From: Chara braunii
Taxonomy: Eukaryota; Streptophyta; Charophyceae; Charales; Characeae
Direction: 5' to 3'
Assembly (NCBI GenBank): GCA_003427395.1
Contig: BFEA01000360.1
Location: 969,375-990,425, forward strand
DNA length: 21,051 bases
The notes below the pieces were generated by a model. The model made no database searches. It was not told where the DNA came from and worked only from the letters and a program-made list of their open reading frames with translations. Below are positions 9,147 through 17,111 of this stretch, piece by piece (positions within the stretch are counted from its first letter, which is position 1; every line of letters begins with the position of its first letter). A program made the position numbers and the translations under genes.

Positions 9147-9893
9147 ATGAGAGCACCGCCTGACACTAAACTTCGCTTTCACGCACTGCCCGTAGGAAAG
9201 CTTAAAATCCAGATCGGAACTCACCACACCGATGCATTAGTGGATGGCGGCGCAGAAATTACCCTCATACGACGGGATTTTGCAACAATCACTGGGTGCA
9301 CAATAAACAAGGAAGTAGCAGGGGGTATCAGGGGAGCCGGTGGAGAAATCCCCTTCATAGGGTACGTCACCAAATGCGTGGTCAGGACAGGAGTCCGGGA
9401 ATCCATCTGGTCTTTCCAACGGATGACCGTCATGGAAGAAATGGACCATGACATAATCCTTGGGAGGCCATGGTGCGCCAATGTAGAAATGATTGGCATG
9501 CACTTGCATGATGGCACGTACATGGTAAACATAGAGGATCCGGTGACTGGTCGCGGGGAACTCCTCCGACTCCTCGGAACTGGAGCGGACCCTCCGAAGG
9601 GCAAATTGGCAACCTGGTCGCCAGCATTCGAAGAAAGTGCACGGAAGGGGGCATTCGCACGAATGGAAGGAATGAGGGAAAGGGTAGAAATTATGATTGA
9701 GGAGGCTTTTAGTAAAAAGGAATGGATCAAGATGGGCTTGCCCGTAAAGAAAAGGAGGCCAGAGGACGAGTCCCTGGAAGTTATGGTGACAGAAAAAGAG
9801 TCGGAAGTCGAACTTGGGGCCAGCCTGCCCAAACCAAAGGAAGGCCGGAACGAAACGTCGGAGGTAGTGCTTAAAATCCCAGATTTGTTATAA
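9147..9893 (+). pseudogene. retropepsin-like protease region of pol
   Basis: Aspartic protease that would cleave the Gag-Pol polyprotein. The active-site segment is ALVDGGAEITLIRR with the catalytic Asp at residue 33 (9243-9245); the C-terminal landmark HDIILGRPW is at residues 101-109, near 9450-9473. The spacing suits retropepsins. The usual D-[ST]-G triplet reads D-G-G here. A C-terminal tail of some 130 residues, rich in Lys and Glu, leads to TAA 9891-9893; the frame continues past it. The ATG at 9147 is simply the first in-frame start after the 9129 stop and is not the true protein start. Confidence 0.85.
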
Positions 9894-10437
9894 CTCGTTA
9901 AGGCCATCAGGTACCACAAAGTGGGGGTGGACCTCGCAGCGCTTGCCAGATTTGAGGATGGGGTTCGAAAGGGCTACTGTCTGAATGGGAAGCTAGTCAG
10001 CATCCAGCCCCGCGTCTTGGAGGTAGCAAGGCCGATCCCGACCGTTCATTTTTTAGGAGAACGATCCCCGAAGGTAGTGTGCGAAAGTATAAACCCGTAG
10101 GCAACAAGGCCAAGTCGGTCTCGATCCTAGTAGAAACGTAAAAGGAAGAGGCCATGGAGAAGGACGAGGAAATCTTGCGGGCAATAAGGGAGAGGCGAGC
10201 AACGAAAGGGCATCGCATACCAGATGAGGTAGCAGATACCATGAAAATAGGAGTGGAAGGGTTTCTAACAGCGGAAGAAACTCAGTTGATAAGAAAAGCA
10301 TGTCAGGAGTTTCATTTAGCTTTCGCCTTCAACGATCATCAGAAAGGATGATTGGACGAAAAGCTAGTTCCCCCTGTCAGGATCCACATCGTATAACACG
10401 AGTGTTGGAATGATAAAGGGTCCGCCTATGAGTTGGG
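9894..10437 (+). pseudogene. protease-RT connector of pol, heavily broken
   Basis: After the TAA at 9891 the same frame continues (LVKAIRYHKVGVDLAALARF, then EDGVRKGYCLNGKLVSIQPR) to about 10085. The reading then moves one frame over to KYKPVGNK, and later IPDEVADTMKIGVEGFLTAEE with ACQEFHLAFAFNDHQKG, crossing TAA 10139, TGA 10349 and TAA 10394. The KYKPV...LPPV...HECW layout is the conserved lead-in to RT in this element group, by my knowledge of such polyproteins. At about 10437 the frame changes again at GIAAEV-like sequence to enter RT. No catalytic residues are expected here. Confidence 0.75.
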
Positions 10438-11829
10438 ATAGCAGCGGAGGTCACCGACCTGCTTAGAACCAAAATAGATTCTTTCGTGGTTGAACCCACC
10501 GCATCTCCCTACGTGGACAAGTGGTTCGTGTTCAGGAAGCCCAATAAGACACTCAGGTGGATCCAGGACCTGCAGAAGCTCAATGCGGTAACAATTAGGG
10601 ACGCAGACTCGCTTCCACAGGCCGACTTATTGGCAGGATCTCATGCAGGGCGGAGCGTTTACTCCCTAGTAGACTTGTACTCAGGATATGATCAGTTGCC
10701 GCTCGACGCGAGGGATAGACCGTATACCGCAATGCACACCCCGGTAGGACAGCTGCAGATGCAAGTGACCCCTATGGGCTTCACAAATGCGGGAGCAGAA
10801 GCTCAGAGGAGGATGCTCACCGTCGCAAGGGATATGTTTCCGGAAAATTGTGAACCTTACATAGATGATAATCCCGTGAAAGGCGGAAGATACAACGATG
10901 AGGCGGAAGTACAACCGGGAGTGCGGAAGTTCGTCTGGGACCACTTGCAGGATATTAAGGACATACTCTAGCGATTCCTAGTCTACAACATTACTGCAAG
11001 AGGACCCAAGAGCATCCTGGCCGTCCCGGAAGTAACCATACTGGGATTTCGCTGTGGAGCTTATGGGAGGAGACCCGATCCAGCAAAGACTGATAAGATC
11101 TCTCAGTGGCCGACACCCCTGCATACCACGACGGAAGTACGAGCCTTCCTAGGGGTGGTTGGGTTCTGGAGGATCTTCATCAAAGGTTTCGCAAAGATAG
11201 CAGAACCCATCCGCGCGATGATTAGGGAAGGTGGCACTATGGATTGGACCGAGGATAGGGAAGAGGCAGCCCAGACCCTGAAAGACATCCTGTCATCCGA
11301 TCAGGTCACGTTAGCAGCACCCTGTTTCAATGACGAGGTAGGACGGCCCTTCATCTTAGAAACAGTCGGGGGACCATTGGCAGTGGGAGAAGTATTGATA
11401 CAGAGAAGCGAGGAGGGCAAAGAAAGACCAATCAGATTTGAAAGTAGGACCCTGAATTCAGCAGAACGATGGTATTTGCAGTTCAAGAAGGAGGTCTTAG
11501 CAATCTTGCATTGTCTTAAGACCTTCCAGGCATACCTGTGCGGGAGGCGATTTATCCTAAGGATCGATCCCACCAACGTTGCCGGAGCCCTAAAGAACTA
11601 CAAGCCCATAGACCTGACTGTTGGCAGATGGATAGGCTTCATATGGCAATTCGACTATAAGGTCGAGCGAATTGCAAGGCTTCGAAATAGGGCAGATGGG
11701 CTGAGCAGGGTTTGTATCACGCCAGAAGGAGTAGAGGACGCAGAACCAATTGACGCCTTCCTAGAGTACGAAGGAGGGACCCTTGTCGTGGATAATGAGA
11801 TGGCAGATCCGGCAATTACAACAGGATAG
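10438..11829 (+). pseudogene. pol: reverse transcriptase and RNase H of pol
   Basis: One frame from 10438 to TAG 11827-11829, interrupted by TAG 10969-10971. RT copies element RNA into DNA. Visible motifs: WFVFRKPNKTLRWIQDLQKL, motif A YSLVDLYSGYDQLPLD with Asp at 10672-10674, TPMGFTNAGAEAQRRM, and the catalytic YIDD at 10858-10869 followed by NPVKGG, then the connection domain with KTDKISQWPTPLHTTTEVRAF and GVVGFWRIFIKGFAKIAEPI. RNase H follows (about 11340-11700): RPFILETVGGPLAVGEVLIQ, ERWYLQFKKEVLAILHCL, FILRIDPTNVAGALKNY and a RNRADGLSRV end. The Asp usual in the first RNase H motif is Val here (GTC 11365-11367). RT catalytic aspartates are intact; the copy is dead because of stops. Confidence 0.95.
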
Positions 11830-12384
11830 TTGCTGATTCAGACCTTGGAAAAGAGCGCACCTGCACTAGTTGCAGAACTCAGGGAAGGACCAGTCACCAC
11901 GGTCAGGCGTAAAGAGGAAAAAGACTCATGGGGAGCAGAAGTAGGGGCCAAAGAGGAATTGATGACAATGACCGTGGAAGGGGGACGGGACGTCGTAATG
12001 ACATTGGCCGAAACCTGGGCGCAAAAGGAGTGTCAGTACCTAGTCAACCTCACTCGGGAGGAGCAGGGTGCGGATCAGAACGAACAAGAATTCTTCCTCA
12101 TACAAATGTATGAGGGCGTTTTCAAAGAAATCGGTTTGTTGCTTGTAGGGAACAAACAACCCACGGAAGTCAGTCCCAAGGCAAGGGAGGAAGTAGAAAA
12201 GTACGTCCTAAGAAATGGCCACCTGTTCAAGAGAGAGGAAGGGATGATGGCTAGACGCGTCGTTTGTGGGAGGTCTAGGCAGCTGGACATAATTCAGGCA
12301 ATGCATGATGGGCTAGCTGGGGGTCACCGGTCGTCAAAGGGGACACTTGCAAAGATTTGCCCCTGCATTTCTGGCCAGGAATGA
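11830..12384 (+). pseudogene. RNase H-integrase linker and zinc-binding domain
   Basis: This is the same frame as RT-RNase H continued after the TAG at 11827. It runs through a charged linker and a helical EFFLIQMYEGVFKEIGLLLV segment, then VEKYVLRNGHLFKREEGMMA. It ends with the N-terminal zinc-binding half of integrase: His codons at 12304-12306 and 12325-12327 (MHDGLAGGH). The two Cys of the HHCC set lie past a frame change near 12350-12370, at 12414-12416 and 12423-12425 (CLICQ), after a TAG at 12408-12410. I see no second (archaeal-type) RNase H in this linker, unlike Tat-clade elements. Confidence 0.85.
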
Positions 12385-13364
12385 CAGGCATGGTCGCAAC
12401 GTACTGTTAGACGTGTCTGATATGTCAAGAGAGGAGCTCCGTACGGGCTTACGAGCCCCATAGACACACCCGGGTACTGGGACCCGGACACCTTGTTCAC
12501 CTCGACCTTGCCGTTATGCCCGTATCAACGGATGGGTTTAGATACATCTTGGATGCAAGGGATAATCTTAGTGGCTATGTAGAAGCCGTAGCTCTCAAGA
12601 AGAAGACAGGGAAAGCAGTGGCCGACTGGGTGGAAGACTTCTACCTAAGGCACCCCTTCGTGCGCAGGTTTATAGCAGACAATGAGACAAAATTCGTTAA
12701 CCAGGAGGTGTTGAACAGGCTTAAGACACTGTGTGTACCGATCAAGATCACCGAGCCCTACCATCCTGAGGCAAATGCACCGGTAGAAAGGGGTCACCGG
12801 ACTTTGAAGAACACAATCGCAAAGTTGGCAGCAGATAATTTGGGAAGTTGGCCACGGTTTCTCAAGCAGGCAGTCTTCGCCGAGAACATGACTCCAAAAA
12901 GAACAACGGGATGTATTCCAGCAGAACTCTGGTATGGAAGGGAGATCGATTTTCCCATAGAAGCTTTGGTCCCTACCTGGAACAGGCTAGATGACGACCC
13001 ACACTAGAGCACGGAAGAGTTAATCACTGCACGCTGTCAGCAGGTCGCCAGAAATGAGGACGCACTCGAGGAAGTAGTCAATCGTGTGACGGATAGATGA
13101 ATGAGGGATAAAGCAAGATGGGACTAGGTTAAGAACATTCGGAAGGTGTCAATCCAGGTGGGGGAAAAGGTGCTAATTAGGAACTCAGCTCTTGAAAGCA
13201 CATGGTCCGGGCATCTGGGAAAAAGATTCAAAGGACCTTACAGGATCGCTAAGCGGGTCGGACTGAACACATTTGAACTTGAGGATCTCGATGGTACTAG
13301 CATAAGAGGGTCATTTCCGGGACAGAGACTGGTCAGATTTTTGAGCAGGGATCCAGTGGAATAG
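12385..13364 (+). pseudogene. int: integrase core and GPY C-terminal module
   Basis: It inserts element DNA into the host genome. The catalytic triad is complete: Asp at 12504-12506 (LVHLDLAV), Asp at 12678-12680 (FIADNETKF) and Glu at 12786-12788 (APVERGHRTLKN), with exactly 35 residues between the last two (DD35E). The frame is open 12516-13004, then continues past TAG 13005, TGA 13098 and TAG 13125 to the C-terminal domain. That domain has the GPY module at 13233-13241 (RFKGPYRIAKRVGLNTFELE) and a final FPGQRLVRF, ending at TAG 13362-13364. No chromodomain follows the GPY module. Confidence 0.93.
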
Positions 13365-13447
13365 TGGCTACAAGAAGCCCAGGACAGGGAAACTGGGGGA
13401 TTGACAGCCTGAAAGGCGGGCAACTGGCTATAAGTTCTGGACCGCCT

Positions 13448-13475
13448 CCCTGTGGAAGTGATCATGACCACAGGG
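13448..13475. repeat. 8-bp perfect inverted repeat
   Basis: CCCTGTGG (13448-13455) and CCACAGGG (13468-13475) flank a 12-base spacer, about 85 bp after the integrase stop. It would fold as a hairpin in RNA. It may shape the 3' part of the element transcript, or be chance. Confidence 0.55.
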
Positions 13476-13489
13476 ATTATTCGTTTTGT

Positions 13490-13715
13490 GTGTCTTGACT
13501 TTTGTGGAACGTGGGAAGACTGCCTGGGCTGACTGTGACTGGGTCTGGGAGCATGAAACAGTGTATTATAGTTTTTGTGGGGTAACGCTGGGGATTGTCT
13601 ACACGAGGTATTTATGGGCGGGGACAATGTACCATAGCTTTTGTGGGGCGATGATGTGGACTGCCTACATGGGGCACCTACGTGTTGGGACAATGTGTCG
13701 AGGGTACAAGTGGGG
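13490..13715. repeat. 66-bp degenerate tandem repeat, about 3.5 units
   Basis: TTTTGTGG cores recur at about 13500, 13573 and 13639, and (G)GGACAATG at 13622 and 13688. The later units are 66 bp apart and the first is 73 bp away. The 66-bp period equals 22 codons, and in the open frame 13486-13755 two successive units read YYSFCGV and YHSFCGA at the same place. Since the first unit is out of phase with the others, I take it as noncoding repeat DNA between pol and the 3' ORF. Confidence 0.75.
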
Positions 13716-13832
13716 ACGGGATCACCAACTGCGCGAGGGCAAGCAAGGGTTCTGAGAAGGCCGACAAATCTGCAAATGGGGATGGGAAGGAATGTGAGTA
13801 TATGGGTAGGGGGTTGTGGTGATTGATTATGC

Positions 13833-14492
13833 ATGAACAGGACCAGTCAGGGAGCAAAACAGCAAACGACAAAAATAAAATTTGGAAATAAAAATGACAG
13901 CAACGCCATCAACAGGCCTACTGAGGGACAGTCGTCAAGGCAGGCTGGACAATCGAGCTCCAGGAAAAGGAAATTGTACGTGGGATTTGATCACAACTTG
14001 GTTGTGAATAGGGGGAGGAGAAAGCAAGGGACCAGGGGACCATCGCCACTAAAGGAAGGGGAGCCGATAGTCCTCCCATCGGAAAGCGACACTAGCAGTG
14101 AGGAAGAGAGGAACCTGGGGAAAAGACCAAGGTTGGACGAGGACGTGCCCGTGGAATTTATCGACCTCACCAGCGACGAGGAGGAAGATGAGGTAACAAC
14201 GCCCCAAAGAGAGGAACGGGGAAGAAGGGAGCAGCCGGGTGAGAGAAAGGGCAAATGGATAGAAGAGTTCGGATATGAGTTCAGCGATTGGTTCGATCAA
14301 TGGGGGACTATCTTGCGATACCAGTGGATCATGAAGGCAAGGGAAAAGCTGGGCAGGGGAGAGGATCTAGCCCCAACAACCTTCTTCACAAAACAGACAC
14401 TCCTCCAGTTCCAAGGAATAAAGAGGCAAATGGAGCAGGAACGGGAGAATCACGCAAGGAGGGAGGCTCAACGCAGGCCACCTGGACATTAG
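13833..14492 (+). CDS. intact charged accessory ORF after pol, SIM-like motifs
   Basis: 219 codons, ATG 13833 to TAG 14490-14492, without any interruption, unlike its neighbours. The N-terminus is polar with a basic SSRKRKLY (about 42-49) and NRGRRKQGTRG (59-69), likely nuclear localisation signals. Two SUMO-interacting-like motifs follow: PIVLPSESDTSSEEE (78-92) and VEFIDLTSDEEEDE (107-120), the second a textbook hydrophobic-acidic SIM core. The C-terminal third (141-219) is aromatic then helical and highly charged (KWIEEFGYEFSDWFDQWG, then LLQFQGIKRQMEQERENHAR), perhaps a coiled coil. No enzyme motif. Position 3' of integrase on the same strand suggests an element-encoded accessory protein. 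Function is inferred, not known. Confidence 0.65.
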   Translation: MNRTSQGAKQQTTKIKFGNKNDSNAINRPTEGQSSRQAGQSSSRKRKLYVGFDHNLVVNRGRRKQGTRGPSPLKEGEPIVLPSESDTSSEEERNLGKRPRLDEDVPVEFIDLTSDEEEDEVTTPQREERGRREQPGERKGKWIEEFGYEFSDWFDQWGTILRYQWIMKAREKLGRGEDLAPTTFFTKQTLLQFQGIKRQMEQERENHARREAQRRPPGH

Positions 14493-14572
14493 GGGAATAG
14501 CAGGCGCAATGGGGGGGTAACTAGAAATTAGGAAGGGTTGGTACCTGGGCAGGGACAACTGCCATTTTGAAG

Positions 14573-14925
14573 TTCGCATTTGAACTCTGCCAAATGGACT
14601 GAAATGAGACAACTTTTGACTAAAGACCGGGCAATGGGTGCTACTTCGTGTAAGTCGTTGCTTTTTCGGGAAAATACATAAGGGTCAGTGCACTTAGATA
14701 TAGAACTGTGACGGGTTGCGTTGGCTAAGAGTAAGCAAGGGGAAAACAAGGGGGCCCTAGATGAGACGAGTCTGTAATGTTGTCGTTGCATTCGAACTTT
14801 GTCTCCTCCTTTTTGGGAAGGACTGTAATGAAACTACTTTTTGGATTGAAAAAACTATTGAGGGTTGGGAGGCTTGTGCTACTTTGTACGAGTATTCGCT
14901 TCTTTGGGGAAAACGTGAACTTTTT
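14573..14925. repeat. diverged tandem duplication
   Basis: The segments around 14573-14670 and 14785-14925 are similar in order: GCATTTGAAC versus GCATTCGAAC (14576 and 14788), ACAACTTTTGACT versus ACTACTTTTTGGATT, TGCTACTTCGTGTAAGTCGTTGCTTTTTCGGG versus the corresponding stretch after TGCTACTTTGTACG. The offset drifts from about 212 to 238 bp through indels. A 72-codon open frame (14761-14979) covers the second copy. I cannot tell whether it is coding, since the first copy has stops in the matching frame. Confidence 0.55.
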
Positions 14926-14979
14926 TTTGGTAGTAAGAAATGGACTTTGGGGATGATTGACTTTGCCTCGAGGAAATAG

Positions 14980-15452
14980 GCAGGGGCATGTGAACTCTTG
15001 AACATTGGAAGATGCAGTCATGGCGAGATTTTTTCTTTCGAAATTGTGTATCCATGATTAAATGAGTCGCTCCACAAGTCCTTGTGAGAGGTTAGAGGAC
15101 CTATGGGAAGAGAGCCACCCTCTCCCCTAGGAGCCTAATCCAACCTACCCTAGGCAATCCCAGAGCATTGAGAAGCATATGAGAAGTCAGAAAAGTGGCA
15201 GGGAAACATTGCAATATGCAACACCCGTTGCAATGGTTGAACAGTCAGGCGGGCTAGTGCTGCTTGGGGCCGCGAGCCTCAACTTGAGTACTAGACGCTA
15301 AGTCGGATGTATGGATGAATATAAGAATGACAAAAAACATGAGGAAAAGGAAGAAGCATGCGTAAAAACCCAAGACGATGGTCGCCCTCTAACCCCCGAG
15401 ACGAGATAGGATCTGTGTCCTCGAGGCCCACCCCCTCGGACGCTAACATTGC
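14980..15452. other. stretch without a supportable gene
   Basis: Mixed-composition DNA with no convincing ORF or RNA gene. It holds a C-rich patch (CCACCCTCTCCCCTAG, about 15115-15130). The boundary between this block and the tandem arrays to the right is near 15450. Confidence 0.5.
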
Positions 15453-15604
15453 AATGGACAAGGATGGCCTTAATCAGGCTGCCCAATTGAAATGGATAAG
15501 GATGGTCCTAACCAGGCCATCCGATTGCAATGGATAAGAATGGCCTAACCAGGCTGTTCAACTTGGAAGTGGAAAGAACGACCCTAACCAGGTTGTTCGG
15601 AATG
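15453..15604. repeat. 38-bp tandem repeat, 4 units
   Basis: Units begin at 15453, 15491, 15529 and 15567, exactly 38 bp apart. Each has the form AATGGA-TAAGGATGG-CCTAACCAGGCTG-TTC with scattered substitutions; the fourth is the most diverged. A partial fifth (AATGGCCCCTGATAAGG) starts at 15605. Confidence 0.9.
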
Positions 15605-15674
15605 GCCCCTGATAAGGGTCATTCTTTGGAATTGGCACTGGGGTCCCTTTGCATGGTTGCTTGTGAGGCATGGA

Positions 15675-15839
15675 ATTGGAAGAGCTGAGCCTTGGAAAAG
15701 AGATTGGAAGAACTCAGCCTTGGAAGGGATATTGGATTGAGCATCGGAATTGGATTGAGCCTTGAAATTGGGTTGAGCATGGGAACGAGACTGAGTATGG
15801 GAATGAGACGGAGCATTGGAATTGGATTGAGATTTGGAA
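15675..15839. repeat. 28-bp x2 then 18-bp x6 minisatellite
   Basis: ATTGGAAGA-CT-AGCCTTGGAA units begin at 15675 and 15703 (28 bp apart) and a shortened version starts at 15731. From 15732 six 18-bp units follow without gaps (15732, 15750, 15768, 15786, 15804, 15822), consensus TTGGATTGAGCATTGGAA. Because 18 bp is six codons, both open minus-strand frames show hexapeptide periodicity; with no other gene sign this looks like a by-product. Confidence 0.9.
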
Positions 15840-15951
15840 ATTGCATTGCATAAACAGGGGACCCTAGGCAACGTGAAATGGACTTGGAAAGAGCATTGAA
15901 ATGAAATTTATCTTTTCTTCTAATTTTTGGCCTCATCAAGAGGGGGATACT

Positions 15952-16131
15952 GGTGCATGCACCGCGACCCCAAAGACCTCTATCCCTTTGAGGGAAAAAG
16001 TCTCAGCGCGACCTAATCCTCTTCGAAGAGGATGAGGGTTAAAGGACTAAGGCACCTACCACTTGGATCGGTGCGGGACGTCCGGAACCACCCCCGACAA
16101 TGAGCTCTAGTCGGGGAGTTCCAACCGCACC
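15952..16131. repeat. cluster of palindromes and a nested hairpin
   Basis: Four dyads in 180 bp: GGTGCATGCACC (15952-15963); TCCCT/AGGGA (15983-15995); an 18-bp perfect palindrome ATCCTCTTCGAAGAGGAT (16016-16033); and a nested structure with GGTGCGG/CCGCACC (16070-16076, 16125-16131), GGAAC/GTTCC (16084-16088, 16118-16122) and CCCCGAC/GTCGGGG (16092-16098, 16110-16116). It directly follows a purine tract (CAAGAGGGGGATAC, about 15937-15950), which is how an LTR start often looks, but a second copy was not found. Confidence 0.7.
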
Positions 16132-16748
16132 TCCTGTTGAATGCCTAAACGTCAAAGGGCAAGAGAGTCAAATGGGCAGGAAAGTCATTCTCATCTAGTC
16201 TATTTTGCTACTCTCCAACCACACGTCATGCCATGGAGGGGTGGCATGGCCGGTTGGGTCGGACCACGGCTGCCCGCGCTAAGTTGGGCGGCACTATCCA
16301 AGGGGAGAGGCTTGGCGGAGTACCGGGTGGAGTCCGCGGCCACCACGGGGCACTGACACTGCCCTGCCGGAGCATTACAACCGCTTCGGGACTAATTGCG
16401 AGGTCTTCGTAACTGCACTCGCGGACTAATTGAGAGCCCCAACTCTCTTGAAAGAAAGAGGCCGGAATCCAGAAAATCACCACTCGGGAGGAATGATTCG
16501 CGAGGAACGCTCTTATGGCTAGACGAGACCCTGGGAGGCTTGGATTGGACCTGCCTGACAGACGAGAGGAGGAACCTACGTGTTGGTGGTCGCCACGTAA
16601 GAGAAGAAAGGTCGGACCGAGAAGGAGGATGAGGCGTCGTCCGCTGGGAAGGAACTGATCACTCTTTCTTTTGTGAAGCGGATGGGCTTGTGTCCTTGAC
16701 TGCGGTTGGTGGGCCAAAGGTCTCGTACCTCCAAGTGAGAACCAGTCA
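16132..16748. other. stretch without a supportable gene
   Basis: GC-rich DNA. The longest frame is a minus-strand ORF of 188 codons (16226-16792), low in recognisable features and antisense to purine-rich DNA. A short + strand ORF (16141-16356) has no features. A fragment reading RTSHAIGTSRFEWGEG near 16740-16787 resembles the end of a Ty3-type polyprotein just before its polypurine tract. Confidence 0.45.
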
Positions 16749-16787
16749 CGCGATAGGGACATCGCGTTTTGAGTGGGGGGAAGGTGT
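16749..16787 (+). other. dyad motif plus purine tract, copy A (retroelement 3' end?)
   Basis: CGCGAT-AGGGAC-ATCGCG (16749-16766), a 6-bp perfect dyad, is followed by TTTTGAGTGGGGGGAAG. A nearly identical arrangement occurs at 17925. Plant and fungal Ty3 elements often have pol C-termini ending in a purine tract of this shape next to the 3' LTR, which would begin with TG at about 16788. This is inference from layout. Confidence 0.4.
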
Positions 16788-16826
16788 GCCATCTACCAAT
16801 AAATACGCATGTAATTAAGACTGGCA

Positions 16827-16960
16827 ATTGATTTTGCATGGGCTTGGGAAAAAGGGGCCTGTCCAGATGGCCGGAACAGAAAAAAAAAAAAGTTGTAATT
16901 GACTTTGTATAGGCCTGAGAAAAGGGGGCCTAGCAAGACGCCAGTGCAGAAAGGACTTGA
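16827..16960. repeat. 71-bp imperfect tandem duplication with A-run
   Basis: ATTGATTTTGCATGGGCTTGGGAAAAAGGGGCCT at 16827 recurs at 16898 in diverged form, and the GG(A/T)CAGAAA ends also match. A run of 12 A (about 16880-16891) ends the first unit. No coding sign. Confidence 0.7.
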
Positions 16961-17111
16961 GCAGGTGACATGGTATGAACTGGAACTGGCAGACTGAGAG
17001 TTGGCTATGTAACCGGCTCGTATAAGCTTGAAAAGATGAGAAGTGGCAAAGGGGTGAACCAAGCATTGTACAGGAAGAGTCAATTAAGTAAAGGGCAAGA
17101 AAGGGCAGAGG

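Larger units (their letters stand above)
6861..13364 (+). mobile_element. decayed Ty3/Gypsy LTR retrotransposon, gag-pol core
   Basis: The domain order Gag-CCHC, retropepsin, RT, RNase H, integrase with the chromatin-proximal GPY module is diagnostic of Ty3/Gypsy (integrase after RNase H, unlike Copia). The reading passes through frames 1, 0, 2, 1 and 0 (frame = position modulo 3) and meets stops in pol at 9129, 9891, 10139, 10349, 10394, 10969, 11827, 12408, 13005, 13098 and 13125, so this copy cannot make a full polyprotein. Extra ORFs upstream (3039-6738) and downstream (13833-14492) are probably part of the same element. I did not find the LTRs, primer-binding site or target-site duplication. 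Confidence 0.95.

Noticed and set aside
11750-12300. Second (archaeal-type) RNase H typical of Tat-clade elements
   Set aside because: The linker between RNase H and integrase lacks RNase H motifs; it is a charged helical linker leading to the zinc-binding domain.
3039-13364. Stop-codon reassignment in the source organism
   Set aside because: TGA, TAG and TAA all occur inside conserved protein and genuine frame changes are present too, so ordinary decay explains the data better than a variant code.
13101-13364. Chromodomain after integrase
   Set aside because: The protein ends soon after the GPY module and I see no aromatic-cage pattern in the remaining residues.
15584-15939. Minus-strand ORFs with hexapeptide repeats
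   Set aside because: They are direct translations of the 18-bp minisatellite; two frames are equally open and neither has other gene features.
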